Part shown: one piece after another, positions 1 to 6,889 of the stretch | How the letters are laid out: each line of letters opens with the position of its first letter | How positions within the stretch are numbered: the stretch's first letter is position 1 | DNA from: an uncultured Clostridium sp. | GTDB lineage: Bacteria > Bacillota > Clostridia > Lachnospirales > Lachnospiraceae | NCBI GenBank assembly: GCA_958349075.1 | Contig: CATWBR010000149.1 | Coordinates: forward strand, 1 to 9,826 | Reading direction: 5' to 3' | DNA: 9,826 nucleotides | Notes under the pieces: model-generated | Databases searched by the model: none | What the model was told of the DNA's origin: nothing | The model's input: only the letters and a program-made list of their open reading frames with translations | Program-made: the position numbers and the translations under genes

Positions 1-267
1 ATGTATAAATATATTCAAATGCGCAGGCTTACCGTTGCGGCTGAAAAACTTGTTTATACCAAAAAACCGATTATAGAAATTGCTTATGAGGCAAATTACA
101 GCTCGCAGGAGTCATTTACTTTTGCATTCCGGCAGCTTTACGGGCATCCTCCTAAAGAGTACAGAATGAAAAAAGTCCATATTCCCAAATTCAACAAATT
201 TGAGCTGAAAGGCAATCTTGTTATGCTTTATAAGCCTGCTATGAAATGTGAGGTCATTGCTGCATGA
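1..267 (+). CDS. AraC/XylS-family regulator, C-terminal HTH part (5'-truncated by window edge)
   Basis: This is the DNA-binding end of an AraC-family transcription factor. Residues about 4-55 match the second half of the AraC double helix-turn-helix: the linker helix ([14 protein letters not shown]), then the second HTH ([32 protein letters not shown]). The first HTH that must precede it is missing, so the real start almost certainly lies left of the window and the ATG at base 1 is probably internal. After the HTH only about 30 residues remain. In relatives with a GyrI-like effector domain the protein continues much further, so the C-terminus may be cut short; that comparison is from memory of the family. 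The stop codon overlaps the start of the clpP-like gene (ATGA), so the two are probably translated from one mRNA. The first 60 bases hold only 22 G+C, far lower than the genes to the right. Family assignment is secure; its targets are unknown. Confidence 0.8.
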   Translation: MYKYIQMRRLTVAAEKLVYTKKPIIEIAYEANYSSQESFTFAFRQLYGHPPKEYRMKKVHIPKFNKFELKGNLVMLYKPAMKCEVIAA

Positions 268-854
268 GTACAGTACCATATGTAATAGAACAAACAAGCC
301 GGGGAGAGCGAAGTTATGACATCTATTCCCGGCTGTTATCTGACAGAATTATTTTTTTGGGTGAGGATGTAAATGATACAACGGCCGCTTTGATTACCGC
401 GCAATTGTTATTTTTAGAGGGGCAGGACCCTGATAAGGATATAAGCCTTTATATTAACAGTCCGGGCGGTTCTGTGACGGCAGGGTTCGCTATCTTTGAT
501 ACGATGAATTATATTAAGTGCGATGTATCTACAATCTGCATTGGGCTGGCAGCAAGCTTCGGAGCTTTTTTATTGGCTGCCGGTGCTAAGGGGAAACGCT
601 TCGCTCTGCCAAATGCTGAAATTATGATTCATCAGCCCGCCATATCCGGAGGAATTAAAGGCCCCGCCAGCGACATTAAGATAATGTCGGACTATATGCA
701 AAAAAATAAGCAGCGGTTAAATCAACTGCTTGCCGAAAATACCGGAAGGACATTGGAAGAAATAGAGCGGGATACAGATCGTGATAATTTTATGACGGCA
801 AAGGAAGCTGAGGCATATGGTTTAATTGATATGGTTATTTCAAAACGCCCATAA
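264..854 (+). CDS. clpP: ClpP-type ATP-dependent protease proteolytic subunit (paralog)
   Basis: This is a cytoplasmic serine protease subunit that forms a barrel and degrades proteins fed by a Clp/Hsp100 ATPase. The 196-residue length is normal for ClpP. The catalytic triad is complete: Ser98 in [11 protein letters not shown], His123 in MIHQP and Asp172 in DTDRDNFM. The oligomerisation and substrate-strand motif [10 protein letters not shown] is at 65-74. The segment after HQP reads [13 protein letters not shown], two residues longer than the usual L-GGAQGQATDI, which suggests a paralog rather than the housekeeping ClpP. The ATG overlaps the stop of the AraC-type gene, with GAGGT nine bases upstream, so translation is probably coupled. 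No clpX or other Clp ATPase gene is adjacent. The hairpin at 856-905 begins one base after the stop. Family call is secure; the paralog status is inference. Confidence 0.93.
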   Translation: MSTVPYVIEQTSRGERSYDIYSRLLSDRIIFLGEDVNDTTAALITAQLLFLEGQDPDKDISLYINSPGGSVTAGFAIFDTMNYIKCDVSTICIGLAASFGAFLLAAGAKGKRFALPNAEIMIHQPAISGGIKGPASDIKIMSDYMQKNKQRLNQLLAENTGRTLEEIERDTDRDNFMTAKEAEAYGLIDMVISKRP

Positions 855-855
855 G

Positions 856-905
856 ATGGAGCGCACTGCGGCGGCATCATTTCTTGCCGCCGCAGTGCGC
901 TCCAT
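856..905. terminator. Perfect 21-bp inverted repeat between convergent genes, probable bidirectional terminator
   Basis: Arms at 856-876 and 885-905 are exact reverse complements, with an 8-base loop (TCATTTCT). The repeat lies one base after the clpP stop and two bases beyond the stop of the oppositely oriented oxidoreductase gene, which is where a shared terminator is expected. The stem is longer and more G+C-rich than most intrinsic terminators, and neither side has a clean run of Ts, so the call rests on position and stem strength. Confidence 0.65.
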
Positions 906-907
906 AA

Positions 908-1441
908 TTATCCTTCTAACCCTTTTCCCAGCTCATAAGCCTTTTCCGCGCCCCTGGAGTCCTTCATGGAGCCTTTGGCGCTCATCCCCGGGACAGTAAG
1001 AATACCTTTGCTCTTCCAGCCCAGATATCTGCATGTGTCCTCATATGCATCAATTGCCGACTTATACACTCCATCCGACATGGAATCCAGCAGCAGGGCT
1101 GCATAATGAATTGTGAAGCCTTTCCTGGCTCTCGCATAAAGTCTGTCGATGGCTGCCTTTAGCTGTGCACTCACGCTGAACCAGTAGATTGGAGAAGCAA
1201 ATACAATCATGTCTGCACCGTCCGCAAGTTCCAGCACTTCTCTCATGTCATCCTTCTGAATACAGACTCCGTCATGGGAGAAACAGTATTCACAGGCCAG
1301 ACAGGGAGCTACCTTTTTCTCACCCAGGTTTACCTTATGTACTTCATGTCCCTGTTCCGTGGCTCCTTTTATGAAAGAATCTGCCATCAGCTCCGTATTT
1401 CCGCCCTTACGCGGACTGCCGTTTAAAACCACAATCTTCAT
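908..1441 (-). CDS. NAD(P)H-dependent FMN reductase / iron-sulfur flavoprotein family
   Basis: This is a flavodoxin-fold oxidoreductase of 177 residues that probably binds FMN and passes electrons from a reduced carrier; its substrate is not evident. The N-terminus KIVVLNGSPRKGGNTE is the FMN phosphate-binding loop of the NADPH-dependent FMN reductase family. Cys47, Cys50, Cys53 and Cys60 form CX2CX2CX6C, the compact cluster motif of archaeal and clostridial iron-sulfur flavoproteins, so a 4Fe-4S cluster is likely. The segment SPIYWFSVSAQLKAAIDRLY is a typical family helix region. I chose the ATG at 1441 because GGAGG lies 7 bases upstream and the protein then begins directly at the first beta strand. 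A further 21 codons are open upstream but look like leader. It has its own promoter (1511-1539) and ends against the hairpin at 856-905, so it is probably monocistronic. Confidence 0.88.
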   Translation of the reverse strand: MKIVVLNGSPRKGGNTELMADSFIKGATEQGHEVHKVNLGEKKVAPCLACEYCFSHDGVCIQKDDMREVLELADGADMIVFASPIYWFSVSAQLKAAIDRLYARARKGFTIHYAALLLDSMSDGVYKSAIDAYEDTCRYLGWKSKGILTVPGMSAKGSMKDSRGAEKAYELGKGLEG

Positions 1442-1510
1442 ACTTATACCTCCTTGCCATCCTTCAGTTACTTGTCTGTGTCTGCATTCCGTTCGGATCA
1501 TCATACATCT

Positions 1511-1539
1511 ATTTTAGCATTGGCAGTTTAAATATTCAA
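1511..1539 (-). promoter_or_regulatory. Sigma-70-type promoter of the FMN reductase gene
   Basis: On the minus strand a -35 box TTGAAT (1539-1534) is followed after exactly 17 bases by a -10 box TAAAAT (1516-1511). This would start transcription near 1504 and give a leader of about 60 bases before the ATG at 1441. It lies in the 115-base gap after the ATPase gene, which is otherwise empty; I saw no clear terminator there, so readthrough from the transporter cluster is also possible. Confidence 0.65.
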
Positions 1540-1556
1540 CTTGTTTCCGACGCCCG

Positions 1557-2665
1557 TTAAAAGCTCCCGGTGTCCGCACTGATTAACCTGTCCTTTCCAA
1601 GTTCCGCCAGGCGGCGGTTTTTTTCATTGACAGGCCCAAAATCCGCCAGACAGCAGATGACACGGCTGCAGGAATCAAGGACAGCCGCCGCCCTGTTAAA
1701 CGTTTCCTCCCTGATCATTTCAAATGGAGCCTCAGAAATCACCTCTGCCGCCAATGCCCTGGCAACCGGATAGTCGATATCATTCTCGTTCAGGATTCCG
1801 GCCGCGAAGGGGATTCCCTTCCGCTGCAGCCGCCTGTAAACAGGAATTCCGCTCCCGTTCCCCCCTATGACAAATACCTGGGGCCTGCCGCCCACCGGCT
1901 CCATCTCAAGACAGCCAAGCTCCGCATGATAGCTGCCTTTCGTTATTTTATAAAGCTGCGCAATATAGGAGGAGGTAAAAATTTCTTCCGGCGTACCGCA
2001 GCGTTCGATGGAATTTTCATTGACACAGACAATATAATCGGAAAGTTTCTGTGCCAAATCCAGTTCATGGAGCGACATGAGGACAGCCACATTTTTGTCG
2101 CGTACCAGATTTTTAAGGATGGTCAGAAGCTCCAGCTTATGGCGGATATCCAGAAATGACGTCGGCTCATCCAGGACAATTACATTCGGTTCCTGGCAGA
2201 TTGCGCGGGCGGGAGTATCCTCTGCCTCTGGCCGTCACTGACCTCCGTAAAATCCTGTCCGGCCAGCTCCCAGGCATGAACCAGCTCCATGGCCTCCCGG
2301 ACTTTTTTCCGGTCCGCTTCGGAAAGGATTCCCAACCGGCCGGTATAGGGATAACGGCCGGTTCCGACCACATCTTCACATGTCATAAGTTCCGGGTGGA
2401 TCCGCTCCGTCATCAGGACGGACATCCGTTTGGCTATTTCCTTTTCGCGCATACCGTGCATGGATATGCCGTCCAGAAAGACAGTTCCGCCAATCAGATC
2501 CAACTGCCGGATAATACTTTTTAAAATCGTGGACTTTCCCGCCCCGTTCGGACCGATCAGGGTTACAATTTCTCCCTGTTTTACATGGATTTCTATTTCT
2601 TTAATCAGAGGGATTTTTCCATATCCCACAGCCATATGATCGGTGTAAATGTAATCCTCCGCCAA
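1557..2665 (-). pseudogene. FecE/BtuD-type ABC transporter ATP-binding protein with C-terminal extension, broken by a -1 frameshift
   Basis: This would be the cytoplasmic ATPase of the importer encoded just upstream. The first part (2665-2180 before the premature stop) holds Walker A GPNGAGKST at residues 38-46 and the signature VSDGQRQR at about 142-149. The second part, in another frame, continues with ARAICQEPN, then Walker B and D-loop VIVLDEPTSFLD, then the switch histidine in MSLHELDLA. The frames join at about 2208-2213, where one base appears to be missing in the codons for ILLARA. All motifs are otherwise intact, so the lesion is recent or a sequencing error. After the ATPase domain a ~125-residue extension carries VFVIGGNGSGIPVYRRL, resembling a nucleotide-binding glycine loop. 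The start is TTG at 2665, supported by AAGGAGG eight bases upstream and overlapping the permease stop; an in-frame ATG ten codons later is the alternative. Full length would be about 369 residues. Confidence 0.85.
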
Positions 2666-2678
2666 GATAATCCCCTCC

Positions 2679-3692
2679 TTACCGTATACTTTTTCTTACC
2701 ATCATACAAATAACAACCGGTGCGCCGAAAACAGCCGTAACGGAACTGATGCTGAGTTCGGTGGGGGCAAATACCGTCCTGGCAATCAGGTCACAGAACA
2801 GGCAGAACACCGCGCCTCCGAGAAAACACCCCGGTATGATAAGAATCGGCTTTGCCGTTTTGAACAGGCTCTTCACCAGATGAGGCACGGCAATCCCGAC
2901 AAAAGAAACAGGTCCCGCAAAGGCAGTCACACAGGCCGATAAAATACTGGACAGCAGGATGAGCGCTGCCCGAAACAGCCGGATATTCACTCCCATATTC
3001 TGTGCATAAACCTCCCCCATCGCATATGCGCCGATTGGCTTTGCCATTAAAAAGACAAGGATAAACGACACAAAGATGACTGCCGTCATTACTCTGACAT
3101 TCTCCCAGGACATCCCGGAAAAGCTTCCCATCGACCAGTTGTGAAGATTGACAATATTGGCGTCATCCGCAAATGTCACGGCAAAGTCGGTCACGGCCGA
3201 ACAGATATAGCCTATCATAACCCCACAGATAACAAGCATGGACATCTTCTTCACCCGGCCGGAAATCAGAAGGATAAGGCCCATGGAGAGCATGGCTCCG
3301 GCAAATGCCGCCAGGATCATAACACCCGATCCTACGGCGATTCCCTTTCCAAGCAGCGCGATCATAATCAATGATACAGCCAGTTTGGCACCGGAAGAGA
3401 TGCCGAGCACAAACGGACCGGCTATCGGATTTGCGAAAAATGTCTGCAGCAGAAACCCCGACACCGAGAGTCCGCCTCCCAGTATCACGGCCGCCAGAAT
3501 ACGCGGCAGACGGATGTCCCATATGATATGGAATGCCGTGTCCTCCCCTGTGTTCCAAAACAGAATTTCACATATTTCCCTCACGGACAGACCGACGCTG
3601 CCCGAGCCTATGTTCCACAGAAGCAGAATGCACAAAAGTGCTGTCAGAAGGACAAATGAAGTACCATATCTCAGATTTGTTCTATTCGTCAT
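2679..3692 (-). CDS. FecCD/BtuC-family ABC transporter permease
   Basis: This is an inner-membrane channel subunit for import of an iron-siderophore, heme or cobalamin-type ligand. The 337 residues are the usual length and are hydrophobic throughout, with an N-terminal transmembrane helix at about 12-28 and roughly ten segments overall. Family hallmarks are visible in order: RLPRILAAVILGGGLSVSG, FANPIAGPFVLGISSGA, the WSMGSFSGMSW segment, GPVSFVGIAVPHL (ATPase-coupling region) and ELSISSVTAVFGAPV at the C-terminus. Only one permease gene is present, so it probably acts as a homodimer. GGGGAG lies upstream of the ATG. It is followed by the ATPase gene after 13 bases and preceded by the binding protein gene, giving the standard importer order. 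The riboswitch upstream hints at a B12-related substrate, but the family alone does not settle this. Confidence 0.93.
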   Translation of the reverse strand: MTNRTNLRYGTSFVLLTALLCILLLWNIGSGSVGLSVREICEILFWNTGEDTAFHIIWDIRLPRILAAVILGGGLSVSGFLLQTFFANPIAGPFVLGISSGAKLAVSLIMIALLGKGIAVGSGVMILAAFAGAMLSMGLILLISGRVKKMSMLVICGVMIGYICSAVTDFAVTFADDANIVNLHNWSMGSFSGMSWENVRVMTAVIFVSFILVFLMAKPIGAYAMGEVYAQNMGVNIRLFRAALILLSSILSACVTAFAGPVSFVGIAVPHLVKSLFKTAKPILIIPGCFLGGAVFCLFCDLIARTVFAPTELSISSVTAVFGAPVVICMMVRKSIR

Positions 3693-3714
3693 ATTTTAAA
3701 CTCCCCTTCGGCCG

Positions 3715-3735
3715 GCAGGCATGTCTGCTGCCTGC
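3715..3735 (-). other. Small intercistronic hairpin between binding protein and permease genes
   Basis: A perfect 7-bp stem (GCAGGCA / TGCCTGC) with a 7-base loop sits directly after the binding protein stop codon. No T run follows, so it is unlikely to be a terminator. It may stabilise the upstream part of the mRNA; its role is a guess. Confidence 0.35.
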
Positions 3736-4928
3736 TATTCCAGCCTGTATATGTAAGTCATTTTATCCGGATCCGGCCTGTCCTCGGTCAGAATTGTATG
3801 GATGTCCACTATCATATCCCCCAGGCCCATGGTCTCCTGGAACATGTTTTTCTCCGTACACCATACATGCCCCTCCTTCACGGCCTTGAAGTCCGCCAGA
3901 AGCCCGCTTTTCGCAAGAAGTTCGCCGACGGATTTCAGTTCACCGTCAATGGCGCTGTTGTAAATAATATAGTCCGCCTCTTTTGCCGCGGCATAAAACG
4001 CCTCCATCTGCATGTTCATTGTGGAAAGTGCATTTTCATCCGTTTTAATATTCTTTGGGACATAGCTGCCTCCCGCCATATCTATCATGCGGGCCACATA
4101 GTCCCCCGGTTTCCGCACATTCACATATCCGTTGGAGCTGATATAGAAAAATGCGACTGTTTTTCCCGTATTCTCCCGTTCCAGTATACCGCTCAGATGC
4201 TCCATCTGCTCATTAAAACGCGCCTCCGCCGCTTCCCCTTTTCCCAGAAGCGCCCCATAAAGCTTCATCCACTCCATCCTTCCCAACGGATGACTCTCAT
4301 AGCTGGAACGTTCTACGAGAACTGGGATCCCCAGTTTCTCAAGCTGTTCTTTTACCTCGGGGGAATGGTTAATCATCGTAGACTCTATCGCCAGGTCACA
4401 TGATTTTGAAAGAATCAGTTCATAATCCGGCGTGCGGTATTTCCCCGCATAGAACATCTTACCCTCTTCCAGAGCCTCTCTCGCCTCCCCGATATACCAG
4501 CCGGATGCATCCAGGGCTGAAAGTGTTATCCGATCGACGGCATCCAGGCTGCGGAACAAATCCATTGCCGAGGTGGCGGCCAGATATATATTTTCAAGGG
4601 GCTGTCTGATAACTGTCACATCATCCGGAAGGACAGAAGGAGGCTCCCAATGTTCCGGTACAACGAGAAAACGGCCGCTGTTCCCGATTGAAATCATAAT
4701 AAAGCCGCCCTCATAATAGCCCACGGAAAACTGCTCTGCATAGAGAAGCTCCATACTGTGATCAAACTTCAAATCATTTAAGCTTTCTGCCTGAGAACCG
4801 GCCGGTTCCGCTGCCGTCTGTCCCTGAGCCGTCTCCGCTGCCGTACCACCCGGTGATGAGCAGCCGCAGGCAAAGCATAAAAGCGCCCCTGCCGTAAGCA
4901 TGGAAATATATTTTTTTATTCTCATCAT
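3735..4928 (-). CDS. Substrate-binding lipoprotein of FepB/BtuF-like ABC importer
   Basis: This is the extracellular, membrane-anchored ligand receptor of the importer. The N-terminus has basic residues, a hydrophobic stretch and a lipobox ending at Cys21 or Cys23 (CFACGC), so it is probably a lipoprotein. A polar Ala/Glu/Thr linker to about residue 50 follows. The mature part resembles class III (FepB/FhuD/BtuF-like) binding proteins: YAEQFSVGYYEGG at 63-75, RFLVVPE at 86-92, the block YAGKYRTPDYELIL at 160-173, and PEVKEQLEKLGIPVLVERSS at 190-209 followed by YESHPLGRMEW, all typical of a clostridial subgroup annotated for iron or cobalamin transport. At 397 residues it is complete. The ATG overlaps the stop of the NEAT-like gene (ATGA), which implies translational coupling; a second ATG follows immediately and has the better spacing from AAAGG. 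The ligand is unknown. Confidence 0.9.
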   Translation of the reverse strand: MMRIKKYISMLTAGALLCFACGCSSPGGTAAETAQGQTAAEPAGSQAESLNDLKFDHSMELLYAEQFSVGYYEGGFIMISIGNSGRFLVVPEHWEPPSVLPDDVTVIRQPLENIYLAATSAMDLFRSLDAVDRITLSALDASGWYIGEAREALEEGKMFYAGKYRTPDYELILSKSCDLAIESTMINHSPEVKEQLEKLGIPVLVERSSYESHPLGRMEWMKLYGALLGKGEAAEARFNEQMEHLSGILERENTGKTVAFFYISSNGYVNVRKPGDYVARMIDMAGGSYVPKNIKTDENALSTMNMQMEAFYAAAKEADYIIYNSAIDGELKSVGELLAKSGLLADFKAVKEGHVWCTEKNMFQETMGLGDMIVDIHTILTEDRPDPDKMTYIYRLE

Positions 4929-5764
4929 TCAGCCTTTTTCAGTGCGGAGGAATCAAAGGTCAGCGTATATTCAATCTCATGAGGCTCGCTCATGGCAACC
5001 GTGTCTGCAATGACCGGTATTTTAAAGTCAAAAACTCCGACTGGAATTTCAAAAGTTGAATTTCCTTCTTTGTTTTGCAGCTCATATTTCATACCGTCCA
5101 CTTTCATGTAATCATAATTGGAACTGCCCCAGACTACCGTTGCAAATGCCTTGCCGTTCTCCACACGGATGGCTGCCGGTGATTCCACCGACACCCTGCC
5201 GGAGCCTCCGCCCAGAGTGACCTTTGCCGTATAATTTCCATCTCCCAGCTTAAGGCTCTCCACAGTCGCAGTCTTCCCGTCTGCAAACGCATCGGCCGGA
5301 AGGGAATCGGCACGGAACACGAGAACACGGTCATACCATTTCTCCTTCCTTTTACTGAATGCGCTCAGGTCAATCCCCATATCCAGAGCCGCAACCGGGA
5401 CTTCGAATGTGTTGGTTCCGTCCGAAAGTTCCCTGTACGGGATATAATCTTCCTCCGATGCCTTTACGGCCTCCTCGCCAGTGCCCAAATAAACTTTTGA
5501 GTAGCCGGTGCCGCCCATAGACATAACCGCGCTCATAGCTCCCCCTTTTACCGTAAGCTCACATGCCTCAATCCGGAACATGCTGGAACTGGAGTCCACC
5601 TTTACAGAATAAACACCGTCTTTTATTTCGCTGCCATAAACAGGCTCTATTGTCTCTGAGATCGTCTTTCCCGCATCGGCGGCCGGTGTTTCAGAACCGC
5701 AGCCCGCTGCCAGAAGGCATAGGGCCAGGACCGCAGCCGACCACCCTTTTCTCTGAATTCTCAT
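4925..5764 (-). CDS. Lipoprotein with two NEAT-like beta-sandwich domains
   Basis: This is probably a surface lipoprotein that captures or hands over a ligand to the importer. The signal peptide ends in LAAGC with Cys22 as lipidation site. Two related domains follow, about 48-156 and 174-271. Both begin DGxYxxKV, and the second half of each carries TFE(V/I)PVxxxD, so an internal duplication is likely. The second domain, with SGRVSVESPAAIRVENGKA, SSNYDYMKVDGMKYEL and a segment ending PHEIEYTLTF, looks like the alternating-strand pattern of NEAT/Shp-type domains. The canonical NEAT heme-binding YxxxY pair is not clearly present, so heme binding cannot be claimed. The start has AGGTGG seven bases upstream. 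It overlaps the binding protein gene by 4 bases, tying it tightly to the transporter. The NEAT link is inference from sequence pattern; an unrelated beta fold remains possible. Confidence 0.7.
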   Translation of the reverse strand: MRIQRKGWSAAVLALCLLAAGCGSETPAADAGKTISETIEPVYGSEIKDGVYSVKVDSSSSMFRIEACELTVKGGAMSAVMSMGGTGYSKVYLGTGEEAVKASEEDYIPYRELSDGTNTFEVPVAALDMGIDLSAFSKRKEKWYDRVLVFRADSLPADAFADGKTATVESLKLGDGNYTAKVTLGGGSGRVSVESPAAIRVENGKAFATVVWGSSNYDYMKVDGMKYELQNKEGNSTFEIPVGVFDFKIPVIADTVAMSEPHEIEYTLTFDSSALKKAE

Positions 5765-5779
5765 CTATCTTCCACCTCT

Positions 5780-5812
5780 AAAAGGGCGATCAGTAAAATA
5801 TCCCGACCGCCC
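5780..5812 (-). terminator. Hairpin plus T4 between chelatase and NEAT-like genes, possible attenuator
   Basis: On the minus strand GGGCGGTC (5812-5805) can pair with GATCGCCC (5791-5784), eight pairs with one G-U, closing a 13-base loop. TTTT follows at 5783-5780, just before the ribosome binding site of the next gene. The T run is short, so partial termination or RNA-end protection that raises the first gene over the rest is more likely than full termination. Confidence 0.5.
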
Positions 5813-5854
5813 ATTCTTCTTTCCGATTTATTTCTTTTATTCCCGGTTACGTTA

Positions 5855-6889
5855 TTACTTTTTCAGGCTGTCCACTGCGGCCTTTGCATGCCCGACAAAG
5901 AGCTGCTGGATTGGCTCCATCTCGCCGAGTCCGCGGACAAGACAGGTTACTTCATAACCGGCGCCCTCAAATGCTGTTTTCCAGGAACCTTCCTCATCGC
6001 CTGCCATATCATTGTTGGCATGATCTCCTGCAACAATCATAAGCGGCTCTAAAACCACCTTCTTGTATTCACCCTTCTTTACCGCTGCAAGGACATCATC
6101 CAGGCTTGGCTCTGCCTCTACGGTGCCTACAAAGTAGTTCGCATATCCTGCTTCCGCCAGCATATCCTGCATCTTTGCATATACCTTATTGGAATCCGCT
6201 TCCGTACCGTGCCCCATAAAACAGATCGCGGTCTCTCCGTCATCATACTCAGCGGTCGCCTCTGTGATAGCTTTTATAACGGCTTTGTAATCATCGTCGG
6301 AAGTGAGTAACGGTTCTCCGACTACGACTTTCTCAAACGAATCGGAATACTGCGCCACCTCATTGACAAGATCCGTGTATTCCAGGCCGTTCATCAGATG
6401 GGTAGGCTGAATTACAAGGTTCTTAACTCCGTTATCCACTGCGCGGTCGAGTGCCTCGCCCACATTGTCAATGGCAATGTTATCGCGTGATTTAACATGG
6501 TCGATAATAATCTGGCTTGTAAAACCTCTTCTTACGGAATAATCCGGAAATGCCTTCTCAATTGCATTCTCAATCGCTCCTACGGTGAGACGTCTGCTGT
6601 CATTGTAGCTTGTGCCAAAGCTGACTACCATAAGTTCATTCTCGCCGATCTCATCCTGATTTCTGACATTATCCAATGATGCATCCCCCGTATCGTAGTT
6701 CTCTTCGTCCTCTTCTTCTGCGGCTTCCGTTTCCGGTTCCTCTGCCGTAGTCTCCGGAGCGGCTGTCTCCTCCGCCGCAGCTGCCGTCACGTCTGCGGCT
6801 GTCTCCTTCTGTCCGCCTGCACAGCCGGCCGTTAATGCGGCCGACAAAGCTGTAAATGCAAATAATGCCGCCAGTTTTTTGATCTTCAT
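5855..6889 (-). CDS. cbiK: Secreted lipoprotein CbiK-type anaerobic cobalt chelatase
   Basis: CbiK enzymes insert Co2+ into sirohydrochlorin in the anaerobic B12 pathway; some relatives act outside the cytoplasm. Here residues 1-23 form a signal peptide with lipobox LTAGC (Cys23). An acidic Glu/Ala/Thr-rich linker runs to about residue 65, so the enzyme should be tethered outside the membrane. The chelatase domain spans about 84-342: ELMVVSFGTSYNDSRR at 85-100, QPTHLMNGLEY at 161-171, MGHGTEADSNKVY at 225-237 and MIVAGDHANNDMAGD at 284-298. Glu170, His227 and His290 correspond to the metal-binding Glu and two His of Salmonella CbiK, so it looks catalytically competent. The length, 344, exceeds cytosolic CbiK (~265) because of the signal and linker. 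The ATG has AGGAGG nine bases upstream. It is the first gene behind the cobalamin riboswitch. Whether it inserts cobalt or acts on another tetrapyrrole or metal is open. Confidence 0.9.
   Translation of the reverse strand: MKIKKLAALFAFTALSAALTAGCAGGQKETAADVTAAAAEETAAPETTAEEPETEAAEEEDEENYDTGDASLDNVRNQDEIGENELMVVSFGTSYNDSRRLTVGAIENAIEKAFPDYSVRRGFTSQIIIDHVKSRDNIAIDNVGEALDRAVDNGVKNLVIQPTHLMNGLEYTDLVNEVAQYSDSFEKVVVGEPLLTSDDDYKAVIKAITEATAEYDDGETAICFMGHGTEADSNKVYAKMQDMLAEAGYANYFVGTVEAEPSLDDVLAAVKKGEYKKVVLEPLMIVAGDHANNDMAGDEEGSWKTAFEGAGYEVTCLVRGLGEMEPIQQLFVGHAKAAVDSLKK

Noticed and set aside
2199..2220. Programmed -1 ribosomal frameshifting in the ATPase gene.
   Set aside because: No canonical slippery heptamer and no obvious downstream pseudoknot; also the shifted product would carry a Pro in the ILLARA segment. 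A missing base is simpler.
3798..4403. A 201-codon open frame on the plus strand, opposite the binding protein gene.
   Set aside because: It lies wholly antisense to a well-supported lipoprotein gene, shows no known motif and is rich in His/Arg/Pro as expected of a mirror frame.
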